From the NCBI RefSeq assembly GCF_043290135.1, contig NC_134702.1, forward strand, positions 192,046,491 through 192,110,490: DNA of 64,000 nucleotides, in the 5' to 3' direction. The translations under genes were made by a program, and so were the position numbers. Within the stretch, counting starts at the first letter, position 1. Each line of letters opens with the position of its first letter. The stretch comes from Rhipicephalus microplus. Lineage: Eukaryota > Arthropoda > Arachnida > Ixodida > Ixodidae. This document shows positions 20,756-31,172 of this stretch, piece by piece. The notes beneath the pieces were generated by a model. The model had not been told where the DNA came from. It made no database searches and saw only the letters and a list, made by a program, of their open reading frames with translations.

Positions 20756-22238
20756 CGCAGCCAGCGCATGGTGCGGCCATGAGCAGGCGGGCCAATGGTC
20801 ACTATACTTCTATGCCAGAAAAGATGCCTTGCAGCGCACACTGCGATTTTCCGAAGCGTTGTAAACGCGGCAGCAAGTAGGTGCGTAGAACAGCGACAGA
20901 CTGGTGACGCGAACACGTGGTGTTCCTGGCTGGCACGTATCTCTCGCCTGCCGAAAAAAAAGGCCTCAGCCTTGAGCAGCGCTGATCAGAACCACTGCGT
21001 TTTCGAATGTCGTTTCAGCAGTGCATATCGGTTTTGAAGTTCTCCGTTGCTGTTCTGAGAGATGTTCGACATTAAGTCGGGTTAGCTGCAAACTCAGGCA
21101 GTGCCAGGAATTGTTACCGCACGTATGTGGATGCGGAAGAGCCTTAGGCAGCCGGCACAGCAGATCCTTTGGGCAGCATGGCATGCTGGCCATATTCTTG
21201 CAAAGTTAATTGGTCATAATTGGGTAGCTTCCCCACGGGCATAACTGCAGCTTCCTCCACTGTCGTTGCCATGCTAGCGGTAGCTCTGCCGCTGGTGGAG
21301 ACGATGGCAGCTGACTCGCTTATGTTGCCATCTGTTCTGTCACAGAAGTGACAGGAGGCACCGGTATGGCTGTAGCACACCGCGTCAGTAGACGCTCAAG
21401 TTGTCAAGCTCAACGACGTGTGCACAGGGTTGACCACTCTACAAAAGCCTCATTATAGGGCGACGGCTGCTGCGCTACATCAGTGTCGTCGGTAACACGT
21501 CGGAAGGCTACCTACCTCATTGCTTAGGCAGCGCGTTAGACGAGATAAGGTCAAAAGAAACCACTAGGAAGTCTTGACGAGCTTAAATAGAAAAGCGCCT
21601 TTCGTGTGGTTGATATCTCGTCGAAGGTGCTGTTGAGCGCTGCAAAACTGTAGGGCGGCACCCCAAAATTTGTTATACGGATGGGGGTCAAGAATAAACA
21701 GCTGAGGTGTCGTTTCATGTGTGGTAGAACATATTGAAGGACTTGAAACCTAAATTCCTGGAGCCACATGTTGTTTAGCGCCAGGGGACCCTCTAATTCT
21801 GTGAACCATGTGCCACCGACGGCAGCACAGAATGGTTTATTCGGCGGCTGAATTGAGGCTGCCAGGATTGTTCAGGGAAGGTGTGCAGGATACGTGGTAA
21901 CACTCACATTGGCGCAGGGGAAACTTGATGTCATGGGCCCCCGGAAGCGGGCGGCATGTGATGCCATAGCAAGTAAGCACCGCTATGCAGAGAGCGTTCT
22001 ATGGCTGTGGGCTAGATGTAGATTTGACAGCGAGGTGACGCAGCTCCACTGGTAGGGCGTCGAGTAGAATGATGAGCATAAGCGGCTGGTCCGTGTCGGC
22101 ATTCACCACGTGAACAGCGTCAAGCTACATGAACCATACTTTGAGGCAGGCTGGTTGGAACAGCAGCACTGGCAGTCAGAGTCGCGGAAACAATTCAACG
22201 GGTAGCTCGTCGGAGGGTGCGTTCTCGAGGTCACCACT
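20756..22238. other. Interior of LTR element, unassigned
   Basis: About 1.5 kb between the nested LINE and the 5' LTR. On the minus strand the first bases after the LTR are AGTGGTGACCTCGAGAACGC, a plausible primer-binding and leader region. The minus frames at 21144-21380 and 21551-21769 have no domain I recognise, so gag cannot be claimed. Confidence 0.5.
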
Positions 22239-22443
22239 TGTAGCGACAAGGCGAAAGACATGGGCGATCTTGCCACTTTATTCTTCAAGGTCAAAGCGGA
22301 GCGGCGTCGGTGCCTGCATCCTAGCCGCCAGGCGCGAGGACTCATTCTGTGCCTAGCACGCGTCTCGAGGTCCGAGAAAAAGCCGCTCAAGAGGCAGAGT
22401 GCTGTGACTAAACAATAATGATGATGAGGACGAAGGTGCTACA
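22239..22443 (-). repeat. 5' LTR of the decayed LTR retrotransposon
   Basis: 205 bp, minus strand. It starts TGTAGCACC and ends GTCGCTACA, giving the 6-bp TGTAGC/GCTACA terminal inverted repeat typical of LTRs. Near its end lies GAATAAAGTGGC with an AATAAA signal. It is the partner of 17516-17721. ATAG-type repeats begin directly outside. Confidence 0.82.
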
Positions 22444-22510
22444 GATGTATAGATAGTTAGAGAGATTGATAGATAGATAGGTAGATATATATATATATAT
22501 ATATATATAT
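22444..22510. repeat. ATAG then TA microsatellite
   Basis: Imperfect GATAGATA units to about 22484, then (TA)n to 22510. It forms the right flank of the LTR element and the left flank of the inverted-repeat element. Confidence 0.9.
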
Positions 22511-22634
22511 AAAGAACACAAGCGAGTACACGTACCCTGACGAAGGCCGTCATTCCCTGACGAAGGCCGTGCCACGGCTGTAACGTTGGCATAAAAGTAT
22601 TGCTCTTTCGTACGTGTACTCGCTTGTGTTCTTT
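22511..22634. mobile_element. 124-bp inverted-repeat element with hammerhead-like core, TA-flanked
   Basis: The terminal inverted repeats are 25 bases long and perfect (22511-22535 and 22610-22634; the left begins AAAGAACACAAGCGAG). Inside is a tandem pair CCTGACGAAGGCCGT at 22536 and 22556. The second is followed by a stem-forming CACGGCT and then GTAACGTTGG. This resembles the core of the palindromes near 38.8 kb, with GTAAC in place of GAAAC. TA microsatellites lie on both sides. There is no coding capacity. Confidence 0.75.
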
Positions 22635-22659
22635 ATACGTACCAGACCCCTTGAACTTC

Positions 22660-22663
22660 CTGC

Positions 22664-22702
<39 letters not shown>

Positions 22703-22740
22703 TCACAGATAGATAGATAGATGGATAGATAGATAGATAG
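22660..22740. repeat. TA and ATAG microsatellites
   Basis: A (TA)n tract (about 22666-22699) is followed by GATA units (about 22708-22740). They mirror the arrays to the left of the inverted-repeat element. Confidence 0.9.
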
Positions 22741-23480
22741 AAACGCTCACGTGGTAGAAAAGCAATCTAACAAAAAGGTGCCACACAATGCGAACGCAAG
22801 CGTCGTTGAATGCTTCCAAGCCCAAGCTATTACGAATGGCGCAGCAAGACTCGCACATCATCATCAGCCCCAGCACATGTAAAATGCACATGACTTACAA
22901 ATTTGTAGTGTCTACCACGCATGCTCACATTATGGCAAATATTGGCGTAATTCGTGAATATTGGTGTAGTTGCTACCTCCCGAGTGTACTTTTAGTATTT
23001 TCAAGGCATCGTGTTGAGATATCGTTACGTATACTAGCAAGCGAGGAGATAGATGGAGAACGACGTGAGCAGCACGAGCCGCGAGCAGCTCCTCCCTTTC
23101 CAATAACGACGACAGAGGGACGTTTCCTCTTGTGTGGTGCGAATACATCCTTGCCTTGTCTTGCCTCGCCTTGGGTGTGTGTTATAGATTCCAGGCTCTA
23201 CTATTTCTTCGCCTATTCTCGTTTCAAGCAATTCTTCTTTTTTAACCTCTCTAAGATATTTTGCTGATCAAGGTGCAAGACTTCTACGACTGACGCTCGA
23301 GACTCCTCCACGGCCCAGCACTTCGGCTCCGACATAGCAACCCGTTCGTGCAGTGAATCCTCCTTTATACCACTACAGTCACCGATCATGAGGCTTTCGT
23401 CTCGAAGTGATTTCCCTGCAACAACTCCAAGAAAGCACTCTGTTTGGATAAACGGCCAGTGCAGGTGCTCTAAAGCTGAC
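22741..23480. other. Unassigned
   Basis: Mixed DNA with open frames on both strands (for example 22788-23267 plus, 159 residues) that show no domain, signal peptide or codon pattern I trust. Nothing else was recognised. Confidence 0.5.
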
Positions 23481-23489
23481 TGTTCAGCA

Positions 23490-24010
23490 GCCTCAGATTC
23501 CCTAGACATTCCACGGTGAGGTTTAGGAAGACGTCGAAGACTGGTTAGCTTTGTATAGGCGAGTAGCCAAGGCAGACTATTGGACCGCCAAACAAATGCT
23601 TTTACCCATCTACTTTGCTTTAGTGCAAAGCGCTCGCAGTTGGTACGAGAACCACAAGGCAACACTGTCGTCATAGGATGAATTCTGGCAGCAGCTTCTC
23701 AGCACCATTCCAGACAAGGAACGCCGTAATTTTTCTCACTAACACATCAAGTTGCGCATCCAGAAGCCATTACGGAGTGTCGCCATGTTTGTGGAGGACA
23801 TAAAGCACCTATTTCGACAAACTCACTGCTGGATGCCTAAACCCAACAAACTCCGACATTATATGCGAGTCGTCGAATAACGCCTGTTTGGTGGTCGTCT
23901 TCGCAACCTACCGACTTGTTTTGTGGAATTCATCAAAGGAGGCTGCAACTATCGAGCAAGCGCTAGAGCATTCCTGCCGCTATTCCTCATCATCAGTCTA
24001 GAATGCCCAC
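23490..24010 (+). pseudogene. Ty3/gypsy gag fragment
   Basis: A plus-strand frame reads FHGEVEEDVEDWLALYRRVA, ADYWTAKQMLLPIYFALVQS, ARSWYENHKATLSS, a stop, DEFWQQLLSTIP, and after further stops KLRIQKPLRSVAMFVEDIKH and LFRQTHC. This is the capsid region pattern of Ty3/gypsy gag (F-x-G-x-x-x-E-D-x-x-x-W ... A-x-x-W-(F/Y)-E-N). At least three in-frame stops are present. Gag would form the cytoplasmic particle that packages element RNA. No protease follows; an RTE fragment on the other strand cuts it off. Confidence 0.7.
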
Positions 24011-24089
24011 TGCAGGTAAGACCACTTCCATGATGATCGGTCAATCAACCCACTCTTGCGTTTTCTGCGGTCAAGTTATACTTTTGAAC

Positions 24090-24700
24090 TTTCTATTCCC
24101 ACCGTCCCACCTGACTTTCTGTCTACATTTCGTGCGCTTGCTTCCTCTGTAGTTCGTTTCTTGAGATACTCATAAAGGTAATGTCATTAGCGAATTGCAG
24201 AAATAACGCCTAACTCTTCCCAATCTAGAGCCCTAAATATATGCTCTAAACGCGTGGTGAACAGCATTGTAGAGATCGTGTCTCCCTGCCCTACGTCCTT
24301 TTTTATTGGGATTCTGTTACTTCATTAATGGAGAACTATGGTGGCTGTGGATCCACTGTAGATTTTTTTCCTGTAGGCTTACATAGGGTTTATTGATACC
24401 CTGATTTTGTAGTGCATGCATCATTACTGATATCTCTACTGGGTCATACGCCTTCTCGTAATTTATGAAGGCAATGTATAGAAGTTGGTTGTATTTCACG
24501 CCTTTCTATGTCACCTGATTGATGGTGGAATGTGTTCTATTCTGGAGTAACCTGTAAGAAGTCCTCCTTGGTCTTTTGCTTGATTGAAATTTAGTGTATC
24601 TTAATTCTATTATCTCCTATTTTCGGAAATAGTTTGTAGAGAATGGAGAGTAAACAGATTGGTGACTAATTCATCATGTCCTCGATGTGGTCTTTTGTTG
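24090..24700 (-). pseudogene. RTE-clade reverse transcriptase fragment
   Basis: Minus-strand frame 24499-24317 reads KYNQLLYIAFINYEKAYDPV and EISVMMHALQNQGINKPYV. It parallels the intact-looking RTE at 60.5-63.4 kb, which has YNQPLYIAFIDYEKAFDSVE at the same place. Flanking decayed sequence extends the match on both sides (for instance a KKDVGQGDTISTMLFTT-like stretch near 24280). The catalytic D of the F-I-D-Y box is N here. It is a fragment with no endonuclease or tail in view. Confidence 0.82.
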
Positions 24701-24954
24701 CCGATATATCGCCCGACCAAATCAAATTTGCCTTGACAAGTGGGGAGGGGGGTTGCTATTTTTCGTTTGGGAACCGGAAGAAAGTTTCTAGTTCACGCCG
24801 CAACTGTTCCTCACCTAGGAGTACACGTTACCAGTGGTGCGCTGGAAAGCTGGGAAGGGGGAACAGAAGTAAAGAAATAGAGTGGAGAGAGGAGGTTGGG
24901 AAGGCACCAAAAAAAGAAAACGGTTAAACACATGAGAGAAAAAATTCTCCCCGT
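24701..24954. other. Unassigned
   Basis: Short stretch between the RTE fragment and family copy C. Purine-rich in its right half. No feature is seen. Confidence 0.5.
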
Positions 24955-25520
24955 GTCTGCATGCTTCACTGCAAATGTCATCGAAAGACGATGGTCCTGT
25001 ATGTGAAGAGAGTGAACAAACCGTTTATTTGATGTTCTGCACGAGAAATTCGGTGAATTGTGTTCCAGAAGCGCTGCATTAGAGAGTCGCAATCCGTGCA
25101 GCGAAAGCAAACGAGTGCATCGAGGCACGTTAGACACGAGTGCTATCTAACAGGTATCTTCGAAAAAGAGCGTAGGCATGCGTGACCACGGAGAAAGATG
25201 CACGCCTGTCTCGGAGGTGAAAACGTGTAGAACACCAAGCGACAGGCAGGTGCCACCACCGTGTCGCATTCGCAAAGTGATGGAAACACTTGCCTTTTTG
25301 AGCATCGCGTTGTCCTGTCAGCGTAGCGTGATAAACGTTATTGTCCTTAGATTTACTTATGTGTGCCGCCTCTAGTACAAAGGCGCACATGCGAAACATC
25401 TACGTGTTGCTATGGTTAGTACGTGGAGGTTTGTTGTTGTTAGGATGGGGTCTGTGATTTGGAGTATCGTTTGATGCCGTTTGGAGTATTGTTGCAGTGG
25501 ACAAACAGAGAAGTGTACAC

Positions 25521-25558
<38 letters not shown>

Positions 25559-25606
25559 CAAAATTTTGGCGTCGAATGTCCCAAAAAGACTATCATGTTT
25601 AAAAAA
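24955..25606 (-). mobile_element. Non-autonomous (CTGT)n family, copy C
   Basis: Reverse-complement copy with the landmarks of copy B: CTTCACTGCAAATGTC, CGAAAGACGATGGTC, TTAGACACGAGTGCTATCTA, CAGGCAGGTGCCACCACCG, an ACAG array (about 25520-25558), and AAAAGACTATCATG at the right. About 650 bp. The ACAG array is purer than in copy B. Confidence 0.85.
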
Positions 25607-26179
25607 GTGAATATAAGCAGCACCGACCAGAAGAGCGGCAGTGTAAGCAGATGAAGTTCTTTCAAGAGCAGCCACGTTGCACGTTGTCTTTATCGTTGAC
25701 TCAGACACGCTGGACACCGGGAACACTGGAGAGCTTCGTGGAAATCGCATCCCTTGTCTGGCCAAAAAAGCTATTTTTGCGGCATTTTGGTTCATAGAGA
25801 ACAGTAATGGTTGCACAATCAGGCGCTTTTACTGCTTTTGGTTAGCCCCCAGAACGTCAAGTTGGTGGTGCCGACGTATGGGTTTTTCCTCGTGCGAGTC
25901 GCGCTATTTTAGCTCGTTGACGCAGTGGTTTTTCGAGAGTCGGCGTGTCTGCTTTTACGGCTTGCAGTTAGGGTTATCTGCGTGAGCTCGTTTGCGTGAA
26001 CTCATCTGCATTTGGTTTAGACATGGTGGAAGCTCTACACAACAACACGAGGGCTGTAGCCCTCAGGATTTTCTTCATGATTGCGAGAATGCAAGAACAT
26101 TACTCACGTCGTCTCACTGCTGGGGTTGCTAATCACGTATTAGCTGAGACATTCTGTGACAAAATGAACCGCTGACAAG
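25607..26179. other. Unassigned
   Basis: A 102-residue plus frame (25677-25985) has no recognisable domain. No RNA gene or element end is seen. Confidence 0.5.
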
Positions 26180-26520
26180 AACACCCCGACGTTTGGATCT
26201 TATAGAACCACTAGGCTGGTCGTTCAACCAAATCACGTTGAGTTACCTGGGTGTTTCTGGCGTCAGCTTCCAAAAATATATTAACCGCCGTAGCTACTAA
26301 CTGTGTCACCCACAACACACAGGTGAGGACTCCACTCAAAAGCAGTGCTACTGAGGAAGCTAAGCTCTTCTTTAATAAGAACATCATCCCGCGTATTGGC
26401 ACGCCACAGGTCCTCATCAGCAACAGCGTTGTGGCGCTTACTGCTCTCGAAATGAGGTGCTCTTGGCATATAGCCAAACAAGCCACCGCTGTCCGATCGC
26501 TCCTGAATCAATAGACTTTT
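26180..26520 (+). pseudogene. LTR-retrotransposon integrase fragment
   Basis: In shifting plus frames: TPRRLDLIEPLGWSFNQIT, VAATNCVTHNTQVRTPLKSS, ATEEAKLFFNKNIIPRIGTP and QVLISNSVVALTALEM. This follows the Ty3/gypsy integrase core: the P-F-x-x-(V/I)-G-x-D segment, a V-A-x-(D/N)-x-x-T-x-(Y/N) strand, and the G-x-P-x-x-(L/I)-(L/I)-(S/T)-D-x-G loop. The catalytic D of that loop is N here, and the last acidic residue is not found. Compare LRHGAPRALLSDRGRAFLS in the better-preserved element at 42.9 kb. It is a broken fragment. Confidence 0.68.
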
Positions 26521-29322
26521 ACTAGAGTACGTATCAGTGTGACGTCACTGACGCATATGCATGACGACAGTTGACGAAAATATTCCTGCTAGTGCTGCTA
26601 CGTGGGGCAGTGGCTTAGTGAACCGTGGACAATTTCTTTTTTTTTTGAAGCCTAAATTTCAGCTCACTGTGGCAAGACTGGATAAGGTAGGTGCAAGAGA
26701 ACCTTCGGGTGTGCGAAAAACCACGTGACGAAGTACTTGCCACACTGACTGACTGTTAATCTTAAAGAAATAAACACACAAGGCGTGCTATGCAAGGAAC
26801 AGCAGCATAGTTTTTTAACATGTATGGTGCTTATTGTAGCATGTGGTGTGCGTTGAAAGGCATCGACAATATTGATTCACCTCTACGGACACCGAAAGTG
26901 TGAATATGAATGAGTGCGCGTCGCCACATCGTCACGACACGGCGGCGCGCGCTCTCACTGCCCGCGCGTACTTTTCCTCACAAAGAAGAAGGGTGAACGC
27001 TAACTAGCACACCCTTATATCGCAGTAAAAGGAATTGTACGTCTTGGCTTGCCTTGGGATATCACCGGAACGATTCTATTGTGGTTAGGAGGCGCATAAA
27101 GGGCACTGCAATCGTCACACAGTCTTTGTTTGCAAAAGGGGCGTGCTTTTTAGACACAGTGAAGCAACAACTGGGACGCTTATTCGCGTTCATCTGTACC
27201 TGTGAGTACGTTTCCTTTGTCATTTGTGCGTAAGAAAAGCAGGGAGCCTTTTGATTTGCTTGCAATTCTGCGCGGGACCTTCCGATTTTTGTCTATCGCG
27301 TCCACCGCTTCCCCTGTGCGGCAAAGCTATGACTTCTGTTATGCACCGATCTGTTAGACGCAGAGTTTTCCCATGTGCGAACCACGCCAGCATCTTTCTT
27401 CTTTTTCCTGAGAACGCATGAAGACTGTACCAGGGTGGTTTGTGACGAGCGTCGATAAACAAAACACTTCATCTTCGGGAAACGATACAGTAAGTGCTAG
27501 GGCCAATTCAATATGCACGCATGAAGGTGGTATTTTGCAATGGAGCTAATAAAAAATGCATGCCTGTATTGTATCGTATACGTAAGAAGGCAGTTTTTTC
27601 ACCTAAATTAAAGTAAAAAACTTTATTTTGTCGTTCACGATTGGATGCGTTTGTATGCAGGCCAGCATAATAATTAGGAAAACATGACTTCAGTATTATG
27701 AGCTAAAACGAATTATTTGCAGTTTTTTGGTTGGCTAGCCCTTCAATATCTTAACGCAACGCGCTCTGGGGGAGGTAAGAACTGAATCAAACGATGCCTT
27801 GTTTAGAAAACTAATGCAAGTATTGATGAGACAGGGTAAAAAGTAATTGTTTGTTCAACGTAGAATGATAGTGCAAGCTCGCAAGATTTAAGAAAAAAAT
27901 GCCTCTTTAAAGTACGAAAGGTAACAAAACAAAAAAGCATTTTGAATATGCCCACTTGATTGGGTTACGCCGAACAATAAATTATTTTAGACTATTGTTA
28001 TGAAATGCATGAAGCAGTGAAACGCTCCTGTCTCTAAAGCTGAATACGATAGCACCAAATGAAAGAATAACTGAAAGTGATGAATTCCGGTGGAATTCTT
28101 CCAGAGGCTGTTTCAATAGTCTCTTTATTCACATATAACATCCTCGGCACCTTAAAGAAAAGGGCTCCAGGAATTCACTTTAATTATAGTGAAAATACAA
28201 AGCCGACTGGGCCAGACCCAACCTATGAAGGTGAAAGTTTAGTGGCGGGACTCAACAACATAGCTCGGTAATTACTATTTTTTTCTTTCCTGATAAATAA
28301 AACCGGCTCTTCCAAGGAAACTTCAGCTGAAGAAAATCTCATAAAAACAATGAAGATTCGAATTTATTGCCCATTGTACGCTTTTCAAAGTGTGCTCTGC
28401 GAAATATGCTGGCGTAGCCAGTACTGAGAGAACAGAGACATCTGGGGATGATTTCGCTGGAGAATCTGCATAATCGTTGATTTTTTAACATCTATGATCT
28501 GGTATCCACACTAGTCATACTAGCTACACCCGTATGATAATTAGTGAATAGAATGTCTGCACAGTACGTGACTAATTACTTGCGTTTAAGGAAAAAGAGG
28601 AAGAATAGCAGCCTGTTCGAATAACCACTGCTGATAGATTCTGGAGCAGTTTCCGCAATACTAGAGCTACTTCCAGTATCGGGCAAATTCTCCTTATAAT
28701 CGGCCAATCCCCTCTTTTGGGTACGAGCCATGTGCAGAAGATAACAACAACAACAAACAACACATGGATACCCTGTTTTTTTTCATTAAGATTCAGTCCT
28801 ATAACAACACTGCATATTTGGAAGGCCGCTTTACAACGAAAATACTTACTATCAGTGGTTCAGCCATCATCTGACATTGAGCAGTAGATGCTAGCGCCAC
28901 TAAACATAGCATAACGCAAATCGTAACGTTTCCCACCATGGACTGTTTCTTCAGCATTAGGCTATATCACCGTGAAACAGACACACTAAAACGATTTTAC
29001 ACCAGTCTGTCTTTTATATAACAAATGGGCAATGTGATTGTGATTAGCTTTTTTTTCAGTTTTTGAGCATGTTCTTATGCTTAGGCCGAACACAATTGAA
29101 GTGGTTATGTATATTCTATTGTGCTGGGTAGATATTCACCGGTACCTTAGCACTGAACTCTGAACTTTCAGCGCTTCGTCAATACATCTTTCCTATGCCC
29201 GAATATGCTCGTTTTCCATCTTGATGTCTGTTTTTTTTCTGTGGCGTTCCAATGAATGACTTCGCCAAGCAACTGCTCACTTGACGCACGGTAGTGGACT
29301 GCTCCTCGTGGCTTACCTCGAC
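26521..29322. other. Unassigned AT-rich DNA, 2.8 kb
   Basis: Many short frames, none with a recognisable domain; no tRNA, rRNA or repeat match within the window. The GC-rich patch near 26930-26970 (CGCGCGC) and the AAC run near 28745 are minor compositional features. This could be intron or intergenic sequence of the host. Confidence 0.6.
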
Positions 29323-29929
29323 TAGCGTTGTAAATGTTACCAAAAAACGTAACAAAATTTGTTGCTCTATCCTCTGTTTACCAAAGAACGCGCTGCCACT
29401 CTACGTTACCTACTCTAAAAGGTAACGCGTTCCCGTTACTTTTACAGAAAAAAATAATGAACGTTACATTTATCGTTACTACACCCACGGAAAGTGTAAC
29501 CAATGTGTATTTGCTACACAACGCCAGATTTAGCATTTTTTATATCTCATATTATATTTCTATCAAAACTTCGAACTCAGAACAATGATTGTAATAAATA
29601 TGTTTATTTAATGACTAATATTTGTGCAATTGTGCCAGACGTTAGTTTGGTGGCCTAAATGGCTTGTACGGTTAGATGTAATGACGTGCGAGTCTGGTAC
29701 ACTGGATAAATCCGTTTTTCTCCATGCAACCTTATACACAATGTCAGATTCTATTATACACGATCGCCACGAAAAAGAATCATTGAAATTGCAAGAAGTT
29801 TACTGTGATCGGCTTTTTTTTGGATCCGAACAGCTCCTCCGTGGAGAACGTCGAAATCGAAAGCGGTGATTATTGGCCTCTGAAATAGCTCGCCTTGTGC
29901 CAGTGGGAAATCGCGGAGGCATGCACTGC

Positions 29930-30130
29930 AACTTTTGTTTTTGTGTACGCGCGTGTGCTGCCGAATGTGCTGTTTCTCTCTTCCCTCTCTGCTCTCTTTC
30001 GTCTCGCCATCTCTCTCCCATGCACAGGGTAGCAAACCAGCTGCCTATAGGCTGGTTAACCTCCCTGCCTTTCTTTTTCCTCTATTTTCCTTTCTTCTTT
30101 GTTTTACATTTGTACGTTTGTGACCCTAGA
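29930..30130 (-). repeat. Possible dispersed purine-rich repeat
   Basis: The minus strand reads GGTTAACCAGCCTATAGGCA then GCTGGTTTGC, followed by GAGAGAGAT-rich purines. I recall similar stretches from tick genomes, but there is no second clear copy in this window. A 102-residue plus frame across it is probably chance. Confidence 0.3.
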
Positions 30131-31024
30131 TGCCCCTTGAACCACTTCTTTCTTACGCCTGTTGCCTCGTTTAGGCCATAGAGTTTCTCAATATACACTA
30201 GAGGGAACTCTGGCGCTAGTGTCTACGGGAGCTGCAACGCGCGGTGCTTCATCGAGCATGGGAATGATGGGTAGTACACACATTCGTACAATTTTCGTAC
30301 TACTGGTCTCTTTTTGGTTTCATGTGTGTTAGTGTGGTTTGGAGCTGTTTTCCGATGAAACAAAAATCATTAGATGTTCAGTGGTTGCGCTTCACCACCT
30401 TATTCTTCTAAGCTTGCTTTTCCAAATCGGGTCGTGATGTTCGTGAAGTTTAAAGGAGTTGAATCTTTCTTTCAAAACAAAACCGAAACACTGCAATAAA
30501 TGAAGCCGCAAATTCGATTCGCCGCCAGCAAATACGAAGACTAGGCAAGTGCGTGTAATACCCATCCTTCCCATGCTCGCTGAACGATAGCAGCGCCAAA
30601 GTCCCCTGTATTTTTTATAGCAAGCTCTATAGTTTGGGCCACCCAAATTTATGCCGCGTGCCTCATCGACGCCGGCACGCATGCACGCATGACCTACGCA
30701 GCAAAGGCCTAGTCCGAGGGCGTGCTAATAAAGTGTTTTCTCGCTTAGTCACGGAAACATTTTATGTGCATAAACATTTCGCGTTCGATTTGTCATAAAT
30801 TTAATGCAAAATTTTGCTAGAATTCATGACAGCGTGTTTAAGATCCACCTCGCAGGCTCACGAGTTTAATAACCAAAAAAGTAGCTGCCATTGCGGAGAA
30901 CAAGAAGCCAAACTTGTTTTAAAACAAAATTTGATAATTCTTTATTAGCTTTGTAGAAACTATTTTGTAGATTGTATAATAGACTCACCCTTTATTAGAC
31001 AAACATAAAAATACTTTTTTGCTT

Positions 31025-31172
31025 TGTATACAAGGTTGTAGGTTCAAACTCGGTTTCTTCACTCCTTCTTGTGCATATGTGCATATATTTTGTAAACAAA
31101 ATGCCATTGTGATGGTAATATTTGAGTTACATTTTTGGGACGTTAAACCCCATATATGAATCAATCAAATCA
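31025..31172 (+). mobile_element. Old tRNA-type SINE remnant
   Basis: A B-box-like GGTTCAAACTC at about 31031 is followed by an AT-rich body and the end TTTTGGGACGTTAAACCCCA then TATATGAATCAATCAAAT. The last block is nearly identical to the 3' end of the SINE at 9581-9825. The head is decayed. Confidence 0.65.

Larger units (their letters stand above)
17516..22443 (-). mobile_element. LTR retrotransposon with a nested LINE
   Basis: Two diverged 205-206 bp LTRs in the same orientation (17516-17721 and 22239-22443). A purine tract sits inside the left one and AGTGGTGACC inside the right one. Both outer flanks are ATAG microsatellite. The 4.5-kb interior contains a plus-strand I-clade LINE (18121-20755) and about 1.9 kb with no clear retroviral domain. 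It reads as one old insertion, possibly non-autonomous, later hit by a LINE. The LTRs differ at very roughly a third of positions by eye, so it is old. Confidence 0.65.

Noticed and set aside
22788..23267. 159-residue plus frame as a gene
   Set aside because: Minus-strand frames overlap it, no domain is visible, and it starts near microsatellite and element edges.
25677..25985. 102-residue plus frame as a gene
   Set aside because: No domain, no signal and no support beyond being open.
29873..30181. 102-residue frame with a hydrophobic F/L-rich stretch as a membrane protein
   Set aside because: The stretch is a pyrimidine-rich repeat-like tract (TTTCTTTTTCCTC), so the hydrophobicity follows from composition.
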